Source of the DNA: Hymenobacter translucens
GTDB lineage: Bacteria > Bacteroidota > Bacteroidia > Cytophagales > Hymenobacteraceae
Reading direction: 5' to 3'
Assembly: GCF_020685205.1 (NCBI RefSeq)
Contig: NZ_JAJERB010000007.1
Span: 186,001-250,000 of the forward strand
Length of the DNA stretch: 64,000 nt
Shown: positions 8,452 to 16,870 of the stretch, one piece after another
Numbering within the stretch: position 1 is the stretch's first letter
Layout: every line of letters begins with the position of its first letter
Position numbers and translations under genes: made by a program
Notes under the pieces: generated by a model
The model's input: the letters and a program-made list of their open reading frames with translations, nothing else
Told to the model about the DNA's origin: nothing
Databases searched by the model: none

Positions 8452-10377
8452 CTACAGGGCGTTGAGTTCGGCCTGGTAGCCCCCGCTCAGGATGGGGAAG
8501 CGCAGCCAGGAACGGGGGTCCACGTTGTAGTCGTCAAGGTGAAAGGCCGGGGCGTACCGCTCCCGCTTCCACTGGTTGCGGGACCACAGGGTGTAAAACC
8601 GCTTCACGTAGGTTTTGAGCAGCTCCGGGTCGGTGCTCTTTTCTTCCTGGGTGATGGTTGCCAGCACCTGCCGGGGGCTGAGCCGGTCGTAGAAGGCCAG
8701 CCGCTCGATGCGGTTGAGCAGCACGTAGGGCATCAGGTCCCGCTCATCGGTCTGCTTTTCCTCCAGGGGCCGCAGCTCGGCGGTAGGCTGCAGGCCGTTC
8801 ACCGGGGCCAGCCCTTCGTAGCCCAGCTCGGCCTGGGCCCAGCGCAGCCACTTCTTCACGAAGTCCTTGTCGACGCCCGCAATGGGCGAGATGCTGCCGG
8901 CCGTGTCGCCGTCCATGGTGCAGTAGCCCACCGAGGCTTCCGAGCGGTTGGAGGTCGTGATGAGCAGGCAGTTGAGCACGTTGGCCACCATCCAGATGCC
9001 GGGGGCGCGTACCCGGGCTTGAATGTTCTGCAGGGGCAGGTCGTCGGTTTCCCAGGTCAGGGGCCGGCCCAGGGCGTGCTCGATCTTGCCCACATAGCTT
9101 TTCACTTCCTCGTCGATGCCCCAGTTGAAGAACACCGCGCCCAGTGAGTCCGCCAGGGCTTTGGCCGAGTTGAAGGTATCGTCGGAGGAATTCACCGTGC
9201 CCTGGTACGCGCAGGTGAGCAGGCGGCGGGTGAGTTGCTGATTGACCGTCTGCTGTCCGCCCGTGGGCTCTTCGAGCGAGGCGTCTTTCGGGCCGGCGGC
9301 GGTGGGTTCAGGAGCCGGGGCCGAAAGCCGAAGGATTTCCTCTTCCGTAAAGCTGCCGGCGCGGCGCATAAACTCCTCGGCGCCCAGCTCGGCCACGCCC
9401 AGGCGCACCATCTCGGCCACGGCCACGGCGCACATGCAGGAGTCGGCGCCCCCGCTCAAACTGAGCACGAAGCCCTTGCTGCGGGCCTTGCGCAGGTAGT
9501 CGTAGAGGCCCAGGCTCAGCGCCTGGTTGAGCTCCCGGTACTCGTCGGGCTCGGGCAGCGGGGTGATTTCCGGCGCGCGCTCCAGCGGGGTGCTGAAGTC
9601 GACGTCGACAAATTCCATGTCCACTTCCTTGAAGCTCATCAGCTGATTGCGCAAGAGCAAATGGCCGTTGCGGGCCACCAGGATTTCGCCGTCGTAAATG
9701 ATGCGGCCCGACTCGTTGCCGAGCAGATTGGCGTAGAGGTAGGTGCACTCGAAGTTTCGGGAGGCATTCAGGACCAGCTTGTAGCGCAAATCCGTCTTGC
9801 TCATGGCAAAGTGGCTGGCCGACGGATTTACAATCAGGTCGACCCGACCGCGCAGGCGGGCGGCGGGGCGCAAATCGTCGGTGCGCCAGGCATCCTCGCA
9901 GATTTCAAAGCCGAACCGTACGCCGTTGTGCTCGAAAACCATGTCGCCCAGCGGCCACTCCTCCCCTTTCCATTCCACCTTGCCTACCTGCCCGGCGGGC
10001 CAGGAGCTGAAGAAGCGGGGCTCGTAGTGCACGCCGTCGTTGGCCAGAAACTGCTTGGCGGCAAAGCCCAGGATCTGCCCGTCGCGCAGCACGGCCGCGG
10101 TGTTGTAGGTGATGCGGTTCTGCCGGATGGGAAGTCCTACTGCTACGCAGATGCCTTCGGTCCAGGGCCGGATCTGCTGCAGGTACTCCAAAGCGGCCTC
10201 CGGCAGCCAGTCAGTCAGAAACAGGTCTTCGCAGCCGTAGCCGGTCAGGCACAGCTCCGGGAGGCACAGCAGCTCCACCCCGGCTTCCCGGGCCTGCTCA
10301 ATGGCCAGGCGGATGGTGCGCAGGTTGTGATGCCAGTCAAAAGGAATCTGGTTGAGGGCGGCGCCGGCTATTCGCAT
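8452..10377 (-). CDS. nadE: glutamine-dependent NAD(+) synthetase
   Basis: 641 residues with two domains. The N-terminal carbon-nitrogen hydrolase (glutaminase) domain has Glu in LLCLPELCLTGYGCEDL, Lys in AAKQFLANDGVHYEP and Cys in FGFEICEDAW. The C-terminal NAD synthetase domain (about 290-641) has the ATP-pyrophosphatase loop SLSGGADSCMCAVAV, and later TTSNRSEASVGYCTMDGDT, which binds deamido-NAD. It converts nicotinate adenine dinucleotide to NAD using glutamine as the nitrogen source. The 264 bases upstream hold no gene but do contain a palindrome that may be the terminator of the acpP-fabF-rnc operon. The length is normal for bacterial two-domain NadE. Confidence 0.97.
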   Translation of the reverse strand: MRIAGAALNQIPFDWHHNLRTIRLAIEQAREAGVELLCLPELCLTGYGCEDLFLTDWLPEAALEYLQQIRPWTEGICVAVGLPIRQNRITYNTAAVLRDGQILGFAAKQFLANDGVHYEPRFFSSWPAGQVGKVEWKGEEWPLGDMVFEHNGVRFGFEICEDAWRTDDLRPAARLRGRVDLIVNPSASHFAMSKTDLRYKLVLNASRNFECTYLYANLLGNESGRIIYDGEILVARNGHLLLRNQLMSFKEVDMEFVDVDFSTPLERAPEITPLPEPDEYRELNQALSLGLYDYLRKARSKGFVLSLSGGADSCMCAVAVAEMVRLGVAELGAEEFMRRAGSFTEEEILRLSAPAPEPTAAGPKDASLEEPTGGQQTVNQQLTRRLLTCAYQGTVNSSDDTFNSAKALADSLGAVFFNWGIDEEVKSYVGKIEHALGRPLTWETDDLPLQNIQARVRAPGIWMVANVLNCLLITTSNRSEASVGYCTMDGDTAGSISPIAGVDKDFVKKWLRWAQAELGYEGLAPVNGLQPTAELRPLEEKQTDERDLMPYVLLNRIERLAFYDRLSPRQVLATITQEEKSTDPELLKTYVKRFYTLWSRNQWKRERYAPAFHLDDYNVDPRSWLRFPILSGGYQAELNAL

Positions 10378-10509
10378 AAGTACAAGGTTTCAGGAATCAA
10401 CTGCTTTTCGGGGCCGCAAGTTGTGGAAAACCATGAAAACCTCACTTTTCGCCGCTGCGGCCGGCGCAAGCTGCATCAAACAGCCCCTGTTGCGACCAAA
10501 TAAGGCTCG

Positions 10510-10553
10510 GTCAAAAGCACGAAGTCCCACCAGTAGCTACTGGCAGGGCTTCG
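10510..10553 (-). terminator. hairpin downstream of rnc, probable terminator
   Basis: A 34-base near-perfect palindrome (10520-10553) centred on AGCT, with 17-bp arms containing two adjacent mismatches and one G-U pair. On the minus strand it is followed by TGCTTTTGA. The position, about 90 bases after the rnc stop, suits a terminator of the acpP-fabF-rnc operon. The arms are unusually long and the loop is absent, so an extragenic palindromic element is an alternative. Confidence 0.6.
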
Positions 10554-10642
10554 CAATAAATTCACAGCTTTCTTTTTCGAGGATAGAACCGTCACCGGCA
10601 AATGCTCGGCGGGCACCCGGCAGTGCAGAATCCGACGTGGAC

Positions 10643-11392
10643 TTACACCCTCAGCGCCGTCAGGGCCCGCTCGGCGGCGAGCTGCTCCGCCTGCTTCTTG
10701 CTCAGGCCCATGCCGGTGGCAACAGCTTCTTCATCAATGAGCACGGTGGCCGAAAACTCCATTACCCCACCCGAGCGGGGCTCCCCGTTGATTTCGTAGC
10801 GCAACACTTTGCCCTGGCGCTGGGCCCACTCGATAAGCTTACTCTTAAAGTTGGTGGTAGTCTCGGTCAGCCCTTTTACGTCCACGAATGGCCGCACCAG
10901 GCGGCTGAGCACGAACTTGCGGGCCGCCTTGTAACCCTGGTCGAGGTACACGGCACCTACCAATGCCTCCAGGGCATTGCCGTTCACGGAGCGGGACCGC
11001 GCCGCCCGGCCCTGGGACGGGTCGAGCTGGATCAGCTGGTCGAGCCCGATCTTCAACGCCAGCTGGTTGAGGCTTTCCCGGTTCACGATGCGGGAGCGCA
11101 GCTCGGTCAGGAAGCCTTCCTGCTCGTAGGGAAACTTGCGAAACAGGTACTCGGCCACCACAGCGCCCAGGATGGCGTCGCCGAGGAACTCGAGCCGTTC
11201 GTTGCTTTGGTGCCGGCCGGCTTCGGCCTGCTGCCGCACCGCCGACGAATGGGTAAAGGCCAACTGATAAAGCCGCACGTTGTCAGGCGTGCGGCCTATC
11301 ATGGTGGCGATGGCGCGTCGAAATTCCCGGTCCTGCCCCAGCAGCTGCCGGAAGAAGCCGAACAGCGGAAGCGGCTGACCCGGGCGAAACAT
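10643..11392 (-). CDS. rnc: ribonuclease III
   Basis: 249 residues. The RNase III signature NERLEFLGDA is present, as is the second acidic cluster in NALEALVGAVYLDQGY. A C-terminal double-stranded RNA-binding domain (about 170-245) follows: NFKSKLIEWAQRQGKVLRYE, then GMGLSKKQAEQLAAERAL. It cleaves double-stranded RNA in rRNA and mRNA processing. Its ATG shares one base with the fabF stop (TAATG), so it is coupled to fabF in the conserved order acpP-fabF-rnc. Confidence 0.97.
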   Translation of the reverse strand: MFRPGQPLPLFGFFRQLLGQDREFRRAIATMIGRTPDNVRLYQLAFTHSSAVRQQAEAGRHQSNERLEFLGDAILGAVVAEYLFRKFPYEQEGFLTELRSRIVNRESLNQLALKIGLDQLIQLDPSQGRAARSRSVNGNALEALVGAVYLDQGYKAARKFVLSRLVRPFVDVKGLTETTTNFKSKLIEWAQRQGKVLRYEINGEPRSGGVMEFSATVLIDEEAVATGMGLSKKQAEQLAAERALTALRV

Positions 11393-12642
11393 TACTCGCG
11401 GAACTTGCGGAAAACGACCGACGTGTTGTGGCCGCCAAACCCGAAGGTGTTGCTCATGGCAATTTCCACGTCGCGCTTCTGGGCCGTGTTGAACGTGAAG
11501 TTCAGGCGGGCGTCCAGCTCGGGGTCGTCGGTGAAGTGGTTGATGGTGGGCGGCACGATGCCGTGCTGAATCGCCATAATGCTGGCTACGGCCTCAATAC
11601 CGCCGGCGCCGCCCAGCAGGTGGCCCGTCATGCTCTTGGTAGAGCTGATGTTGAGGTTGTAGGCGTGCTCACCAAACACTTTCTGGATGGCTTTCACCTC
11701 GGCGCCGTCGCCCAGGGGCGTGCTGGTGCCGTGGGTGTTGATGTAGTCCACGTCCTGGGGGCCGATACCGGCATCCCGCAGCGCGTTTTCCATTACCAGC
11801 ACCACGCCGTTGCCCTCGGGGTCGGGAGCCGTGATGTGGTAAGCGTCCGACGACATGCCGCCGCCGATGATTTCGGCGTAGATCTTGGCCCCGCGGGCCA
11901 CGGCGTGCTCGTAGGCTTCGAGCACCAGGGCTCCGCCGCCTTCACCCAGCACAAAGCCGTCCCGGTCCTTGTCGTAAGGGCGGGAAGCCTGCTCAGGGGC
12001 GTCGTTGCGCTCACTCATGGCCTTGAGGGCGTTGAAGCCCCCCACGCCGGCTTCAGTGATAGCAGCTTCCGACCCGCCCGTCACCATGGCATCGGCCAGG
12101 TTGAGACGGATGTAGTTGAAGGCGGCCACAATCGAGTCCGACGACGAAGCGCAGGCCGAGGTGGTCACGAAGTTCGGACCCCGGAAGCGGTGCTTGATCG
12201 AGATGTTGCCCGACGAGGAGTCGGCAATCATCTTGGGAATGAAGAAGGGGTTGTAGCGGGGAGTACCGTCGCCCTTGGCGAAGTTGAAGCACTCTTCCTG
12301 GAAGGTTTTCAACCCTCCGATTCCCGAACCCCAGATAACGCCGACCCGGTCCCGATTGACGCCTTCATTCAGGCCCGCATCCAGAATGGCCTCATCGGCG
12401 GCAATCAGGGCGAACTGGGTGAAGGGGTCCATTTTACGGCCTTCCTTGCGGTCGAAGTAGTTATCGGGGGAGTAGCCCTTTACTTCGCAGGCAAAGTGGG
12501 TTTTGAACTTGCTGGCGTCGAAGCGCGTGATGGGCGCGGCTCCACTCACCCCGCGCGACAGCCCGTCCCAGAATGCGGGAACGGTGCTGCCGAGCGGGGT
12601 GATGGCGCCGAGGCCGGTCACGACAACCCTCCGAAAAGACAT
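11392..12642 (-). CDS. fabF: beta-ketoacyl-ACP synthase II
   Basis: 416 residues, normal KAS II length. The catalytic Cys lies in VTTSACASSSDSI, the two active-site His residues in NTHGTSTPLGD and KSMTGHLLGGAGG, and the C-terminal glycine loop is NTFGFGGHNTSVVFRK. It condenses malonyl-ACP with acyl-ACP during fatty acid elongation in the cytoplasm. It follows acpP, whose product is its substrate carrier, and is coupled to rnc. A terminator-like hairpin lies in the 115-base gap between acpP and fabF, so expression of fabF may be lower than that of acpP. Confidence 0.97.
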   Translation of the reverse strand: MSFRRVVVTGLGAITPLGSTVPAFWDGLSRGVSGAAPITRFDASKFKTHFACEVKGYSPDNYFDRKEGRKMDPFTQFALIAADEAILDAGLNEGVNRDRVGVIWGSGIGGLKTFQEECFNFAKGDGTPRYNPFFIPKMIADSSSGNISIKHRFRGPNFVTTSACASSSDSIVAAFNYIRLNLADAMVTGGSEAAITEAGVGGFNALKAMSERNDAPEQASRPYDKDRDGFVLGEGGGALVLEAYEHAVARGAKIYAEIIGGGMSSDAYHITAPDPEGNGVVLVMENALRDAGIGPQDVDYINTHGTSTPLGDGAEVKAIQKVFGEHAYNLNISSTKSMTGHLLGGAGGIEAVASIMAIQHGIVPPTINHFTDDPELDARLNFTFNTAQKRDVEIAMSNTFGFGGHNTSVVFRKFRE

Positions 12643-12692
12643 AGGCTAGCGGGAGAAGCGAAAGAAAATGACTGGACTCAAAAAGCGCTAAA

Positions 12693-12721
12693 ATGCAAAA
12701 CGGCCGGCGGCGGGCCGGCCG
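12693..12721 (-). terminator. terminator-like hairpin between acpP and fabF
   Basis: On the minus strand an 8-bp GC-only stem (12714-12721 with 12701-12708) and 5-base loop is followed directly by TTTTGCATTTT. It sits after acpP and before fabF. It would let some transcripts end after acpP, giving more acyl carrier protein than synthase. Confidence 0.65.
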
Positions 12722-12757
12722 GTAAGCACTAACGCGGGGTATCGAAGTAAAGGTACC

Positions 12758-12994
12758 TTATTTGGCGTGCTCCTCGAGGTAGCTGACAGCCTGACCCACC
12801 GTTGCGATGTTCTCAGCCTGATCGTCCGGGATGGATACGTTGAATTCCTTTTCGAACTCCATGATCAGCTCAACGGTATCCAGCGAGTCAGCACCCAGGT
12901 CGTTGGTGAAGCTTGCCTCGGGGGTTACCTCCGACGCTTCTACGCCGAGTTTGTCGATGATGATGGCCTTTACTTTTTCTGCAATTTCAGACAT
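12758..12994 (-). CDS. acpP: acyl carrier protein
   Basis: 78 residues, acidic, with the phosphopantetheine attachment Ser in [10 protein letters not shown]. The fold is the standard four-helix ACP ([20 protein letters not shown] at the start, [11 protein letters not shown] at the end). It carries growing acyl chains in fatty acid synthesis and is first in acpP-fabF-rnc. The shape and order are the same as in most Bacteroidota. Confidence 0.98.
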   Translation of the reverse strand: MSEIAEKVKAIIIDKLGVEASEVTPEASFTNDLGADSLDTVELIMEFEKEFNVSIPDDQAENIATVGQAVSYLEEHAK

Positions 12995-13100
12995 TTCCGT
13001 GGGGGTTTAGAGAAAACTCGCCACAAATAACACTATCTTCCCTAACATTGTCAAACAAACCCCGGCTAATCTTCTGGGTACAAGATTATGGCTACCCCCG

Positions 13101-13131
13101 TTTCAAGTCGGTAGCGGTAGTCCTACTTTTG
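13101..13131 (+). promoter_or_regulatory. Bacteroidota-type promoter of the IPExxxVDY/pyk unit
   Basis: TTTC at 13101-13104, 19 bases, then TACTTTTG at 13124-13131. This fits the Bacteroidota consensus of TTTG near -33 and TAnnTTTG near -7. The gene start follows 26 bases after the -7 box. Confidence 0.75.
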
Positions 13132-13157
13132 CCCCTGATTTACCTGGACGAGCCCTT

Positions 13158-13586
13158 ATGAAAATGCTGACGCTGGACGTTGACTATGACTGCGACTTCG
13201 ATTTGTTTGGCATCGTTTCCTCCAGCCGGGAACACCAGCTGGCCTGGAAGCTCAACCACGTTTTGCGCCTGCGCCTGATCAAGCAGCAGGACCTGATCTA
13301 CGACCTGCTCACCCGTGGGCGGCTGGTAATCAGCAACTACCTGCACGCCACCGAGACGCTGACCCTGCGCCTGCTGCGCAACCGCTCGGTGGATCCGTCC
13401 CCGCTGAAGAAGCCGTTTCTGGCTCCCGACATCAAAGAGTACGACTACCTGATTCAGGTCAGCAACGGCAGCGGCAGCCTGGCCGCCGAGGAGCTTTTAC
13501 AGCAGCTCACCGCCCTGCCCGAGGTTCAGTACGTATGCCAGTTCGACCCGAACTCGCTTAAATTCAAAGAAAATCTTCTCTTTTGA
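13158..13586 (+). CDS. IPExxxVDY family protein
   Basis: 142 residues. The length, the start (LTLDVDYDCDFDLFGIVSSS), the segment FLAPDIKEYDYLIQVSNGSG and the ending (VCQFDPNSLKFKENLLF) match the Bacteroidota-specific IPExxxVDY family, which usually sits beside rnc and pyruvate kinase as here. The family has no known function. It has no signal peptide or membrane segment, so it should be cytoplasmic. It is driven by a clear promoter 26 bases upstream and lies 108 bases before pyk, probably in one transcript with it. Confidence 0.85.
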   Translation: MKMLTLDVDYDCDFDLFGIVSSSREHQLAWKLNHVLRLRLIKQQDLIYDLLTRGRLVISNYLHATETLTLRLLRNRSVDPSPLKKPFLAPDIKEYDYLIQVSNGSGSLAAEELLQQLTALPEVQYVCQFDPNSLKFKENLLF

Positions 13587-13597
13587 GAATTGTTCAG

Positions 13598-13681
13598 CCC
13601 GGCTCCAGCCGGGTCACCGCGTAGGTGCCCCACCCACTCACGTATTGTATTTTGTTTCACTTCTCGCCCGGCTGGAGCCGG
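13598..13681 (+). promoter_or_regulatory. paired self-complementary hairpins in the pyk leader
   Basis: CCCGGCTCCAGCCGGG at 13598-13613 and CCCGGCTGGAGCCGG at 13667-13681. Each can fold alone (about 7-bp stem), and the two are reverse complements over 15 bases, so they can also form one long stem enclosing about 53 bases. The second copy ends 13 bases before the pyk ATG. No T-run follows, so it is not a terminator. Confidence 0.6.
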
Positions 13682-13694
13682 ACGCCAGCTGCTT

Positions 13695-15134
13695 ATGGAA
13701 TCTGCACCAACGTTCAATAAAACCAAGATTGTGGCCACGGTGGGCCCTGCCTCCAACACGTACGAAAAGCTCGCCGTGCTTATCCGCGAAGGCGTGGACG
13801 TGTTCCGTCTCAACTTCTCCCACGGCTCCTACGAAGATCATCTGGCCGTCATCAACACGGTGCGGCGCCTGAACAAGGACATGCGCACCTCCGTGGGCTT
13901 GCTGCAGGACCTGCAGGGCCCCAAGATCCGCCTCGGCGAGGTCGAGGGCGGGGGCGTCGAGATAAAGCGGGGCGACAAGATCAAGCTGGTGTGCGGCGAA
14001 AAGGAAATCAGCACCGCCACCCGCCTGAGCACCATCTACCTGGGCCTGGCCCGCGACGTGAAGCCCGGCGACATGATCCTCATCGACGACGGCAAGATTG
14101 AGCTGCGGGTGCTGGCCACCGACCGGGAAACCGAAGTGGATGTGGAAGTAATCTACGGTGGCCTCGTCAAGCCCCGCAAAGGCATTAACCTGCCCGACTC
14201 CGACGTGTCGGCCCCGTCCATGACCGAGAAGGACATCGAAGACCTGCAGTTCGGCCTCGACAACGGCGTAGACTGGGTGGCGCTGTCGTTTGCCCGCCGC
14301 GCCGAGGACATCCGCTTTATCAAGCAGCTGATAACCGAAAGCGGCAAGATGGCCCGCGTCATCGCCAAGATTGAGACGCCCGAGTCCCTGAAGAACATCG
14401 ACGAAATCATTGCCATTACCGATGCCGTCATGGTGGCCCGGGGCGACCTGGGCGTAGAGGTAAAGATGGAAGAGGTGCCGATGGCCCAGAAGATGATTAT
14501 CGAGAAGTGCAACAAGGCCGGCAAGCCCGTCATTGTTGCCACCCAGATGATGGAGAGCATGATTACCGCTCCCCGCCCCACCCGGGCCGAAACCTCCGAC
14601 GTAGCCAACGCCGTGCTCGACGGGGCCGACGCCGTGATGCTGTCGGCTGAAACTGCTGTGGGCGCGTACCCGGCCGAAGTGATCCGCTCCATGGTCGGTA
14701 CCATTCTGAGCGTGGAAACCCGGAGCCCCAGCCTGTTTCACCACTGGTTCCCCATCGACCCCACCGCGCCGACGTTCATGGTCGACAGCGTGCTGTCGGC
14801 GGCCTGCCATCTGGCCAAGAACACGGGGGCCAAGGCCATTACCGGCATGACGCACCGGGGCTACACCGCCTTTCAGATTGCCAAGTACCGCCCCAAGGCC
14901 AACATCTTCATCTTTACTGACAACCGGCCGCTGCTGACGGCGCTGAGCCTGATCTGGGGCGTGCGCGGCTTCTACTACGACCGGCTCGTCAGCACCGACA
15001 ACACCGTGTCGGACATCAAGTACGTGCTGACCACCACCGGCCACCTGCAGAAGGGCGACGTGTTCATCAACACCGCCTCCATGCCGATTCAGGACAAGGG
15101 CCTGGCGAACATGGTGAAGGTGAGCGTGGCGTAG
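13695..15134 (+). CDS. pyk: pyruvate kinase
   Basis: 479 residues from the ATG at 13695; the open frame extends upstream through the leader hairpins but has no conserved sequence there. Pyruvate kinase motifs run throughout: NKTKIVATVGPASNTYEKL at the N-terminus, LRLNFSHG as VFRLNFSHGSYEDH, the B domain (IDDGKIELRV), the signature ARVIAKIETPESLKNID, VARGDLGVEV and TQMMESM followed by PTRAETSDVANAVLDGADA. The C-terminal domain (about 360-479) is shorter than in allosteric enzymes. It converts phosphoenolpyruvate and ADP to pyruvate and ATP. It is downstream of the IPExxxVDY gene and followed by a heptad-repeat element and a terminator. Confidence 0.98.
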   Translation: MESAPTFNKTKIVATVGPASNTYEKLAVLIREGVDVFRLNFSHGSYEDHLAVINTVRRLNKDMRTSVGLLQDLQGPKIRLGEVEGGGVEIKRGDKIKLVCGEKEISTATRLSTIYLGLARDVKPGDMILIDDGKIELRVLATDRETEVDVEVIYGGLVKPRKGINLPDSDVSAPSMTEKDIEDLQFGLDNGVDWVALSFARRAEDIRFIKQLITESGKMARVIAKIETPESLKNIDEIIAITDAVMVARGDLGVEVKMEEVPMAQKMIIEKCNKAGKPVIVATQMMESMITAPRPTRAETSDVANAVLDGADAVMLSAETAVGAYPAEVIRSMVGTILSVETRSPSLFHHWFPIDPTAPTFMVDSVLSAACHLAKNTGAKAITGMTHRGYTAFQIAKYRPKANIFIFTDNRPLLTALSLIWGVRGFYYDRLVSTDNTVSDIKYVLTTTGHLQKGDVFINTASMPIQDKGLANMVKVSVA

Positions 15135-15138
15135 GGTG

Positions 15139-15174
15139 AGCGGCAAGCTGTAAGCTTCAAGCCGCAAGCTTTTT
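15139..15174. repeat. heptad-periodic repeat, single arm, after pyk
   Basis: Five consecutive 7-base units read CGGCAAG, CTGTAAG, CTTCAAG, CCGCAAG, CTTTTTC. They begin 6 bases after the pyk stop codon. The unit ending (AAG) and the period match one arm of the atpD-atpC element. Only one arm is present here. Confidence 0.7.
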
Positions 15175-15187
15175 CTGACGACTAAGC

Positions 15188-15222
15188 AAAAGGCCCTCCT
15201 GAAGATCCAGGAGGGCCTTTTC
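15188..15222. terminator. bidirectional intrinsic terminator
   Basis: A 14-bp stem (AAAAGGCCCTCCTG and its complement) with a 7-base loop region and flanking A- and T-runs, between the convergent pyk and T9SS cargo genes. Confidence 0.9.
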
Positions 15223-15242
15223 TAGTATGAATGCAAGTCGGT

Positions 15243-16742
15243 TTACTGCTGGTGCTGAAGGCGCAGGCGCTGCGTCACCTCCCCGGCGGCCTGCACTTCC
15301 ACCACGTAGCTGCCGGCGGCCAGGCTCTGCAGCTGCAGCACCGTGCTGGCCTGGCCGGCCATCAGCTGCTGGGTAACGGCTACCCGGCCGAGCCCATCGA
15401 GCAGACGGATGGTGGTGACGGTACGGGCGGGCTCCGGCAGCATCAACGTAGCCGTGGCGGCAGCCGGGTTTGGATACAGCTGGAAACGGGCAGCAAGGGC
15501 AGCCTTGGTTGGCAGCAGACCGAAGCCAGTGCGGCTGCCGCAGGTCTGTACGGTGCCATTGACGGTCCGACGCGAGTAAGTCAGGCGGTGCTCATACTGC
15601 GCCACCGGCCCTACCCCTTCTGCAACCAACTGCCCCCAAGCCAGCGCATCAATGCCAGGCGCATAGTTCTGGGGAGTACCGCTGCTGGCATACAGCATTT
15701 CCTGCCATAGCGCGGCTGGCCCGCCACATGCACGTCCGGGCCGTGCTGGCACAACAGGATGGCCCATCATAAGGCTGTTCAGACCAGAAAGGCGCATCTT
15801 GTATTCGTACGTCAGCAAGTCGGTATTGACCGGCAGCATCGGGGCGCCGCCAAAACCGGCGCCGGCCCAACGGCCGGTTTTCCGGGATGCCGCCACCCGT
15901 ACCACGCTCACCGGTGAAATCGTGGTGCTGCTGCCCCCACAGCCCGGGGCACCGCTGGTTACCATCCGGCTTTGCTGCTGCAGCATGTATACCACGCTGT
16001 CCGCCGTTACCTGCCGGGACAGGACGTGCCGAAGCAGCCAGCCCTGATAGCAGGCAAACGGATTCTGCATAATGGGCTCCTGGTAGTAGCCCAGTTCGTC
16101 GCCCACCTGCAGGTCCAGCAGCATCAGCGGGTTGTAATAGCTCTGCCCGGCCGGCGACGGGCGGCGGGCCAGGCTTAGCATGCGGGGATTCGACGACAGC
16201 TGCAGTGAGGCCGGGGCCGACACCAGGCCGTTGTTTTTGCTGAGGATTATGTTGGTGGCGTTATTTATCTGGAAGGTGACGATAGAGTCCATGACCCCGT
16301 CAATAAGCATCGTGCCGCGGGAAAGCAGGCCGGTGGGCACCGCCACGTCGGTGTTGACGCTCATCCAGGCGCTGCCCACTGAGGCAAAGGGCTTCAGCAC
16401 CAGAACGCGGTCGAGGTTGAAGCCCGTGGAAGGGCCGCCGTCCCAGTGCAGCGAATAGGTGCGCTGGGCTACGTTGTAGCGCATCACCCGGCCAAACTGG
16501 TTGTTGACGGACTTGCGCCATTGGAAGCTGCCCTGGCGCCGCATGATCCGGTTAAAGAAATAAACTGAATCGGCTCCGATGACGGCGGCCGAATCCAGGC
16601 GCAGGGTCAGGACGGTGTCGGCGGAGACGCCGCGGAACGCGTGCACGTCGCCGTTGGGGCGGAAGGGCCGCCAGTTCTGGGCCTGGGCTGACACTCCCAA
16701 CAGGCAGGCACAAACGATAAGGAAAGGGTACAGATGCTTCAT
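15243..16742 (-). CDS. secreted protein with T9SS type A sorting domain
   Basis: 499 residues from the ATG at 16742; the frame continues upstream through a terminator, which cannot be coding. A signal peptide (MKHLYPFLIVCACLLGVSAQA) is followed by about 390 residues without a recognised domain, containing several Cys and Tyr. The last 80 residues form a T9SS type A sorting domain: FQLYPNPAAATATLMLPEPA, LLDGLGRVAVTQQLM, LQSLAAGSYVVEVQAAG, ending in TQRLRLQHQQ. It should be exported through the outer membrane and released or anchored. The passenger function is unknown. Confidence 0.85.
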   Translation of the reverse strand: MKHLYPFLIVCACLLGVSAQAQNWRPFRPNGDVHAFRGVSADTVLTLRLDSAAVIGADSVYFFNRIMRRQGSFQWRKSVNNQFGRVMRYNVAQRTYSLHWDGGPSTGFNLDRVLVLKPFASVGSAWMSVNTDVAVPTGLLSRGTMLIDGVMDSIVTFQINNATNIILSKNNGLVSAPASLQLSSNPRMLSLARRPSPAGQSYYNPLMLLDLQVGDELGYYQEPIMQNPFACYQGWLLRHVLSRQVTADSVVYMLQQQSRMVTSGAPGCGGSSTTISPVSVVRVAASRKTGRWAGAGFGGAPMLPVNTDLLTYEYKMRLSGLNSLMMGHPVVPARPGRACGGPAALWQEMLYASSGTPQNYAPGIDALAWGQLVAEGVGPVAQYEHRLTYSRRTVNGTVQTCGSRTGFGLLPTKAALAARFQLYPNPAAATATLMLPEPARTVTTIRLLDGLGRVAVTQQLMAGQASTVLQLQSLAAGSYVVEVQAAGEVTQRLRLQHQQ

Positions 16743-16806
16743 AGGTAAAGAGTTAAGGATAGAGCAGCCAAGGTAGAAATAAATGCATACGCTGCCACCG
16801 CAACGC

Positions 16807-16840
16807 AACAAGGCCCCGCACTTGCGCGCGGGGCCTTGTT
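16807..16840 (-). terminator. intrinsic terminator of rpsT
   Basis: A 13-bp stem (16807-16819 with 16828-16840, GGCCCCGC core) and 8-base loop, ending on the minus strand in TTGTT, 31 bases after the rpsT stop. Confidence 0.85.
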
Positions 16841-16870
16841 TATACAAGAGCAGAGAAAGTCGTTGGCTGC

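Noticed and set aside
9235..10503. 422-codon open frame antisense to nadE
   Set aside because: Overlaps the catalytic domains of nadE; no recognisable domain.
13638..15167. 509-codon open frame antisense to pyk
   Set aside because: Low-complexity His/Val/Gly-rich translation and exact overlap with pyk; an artefact of GC-rich codon usage.
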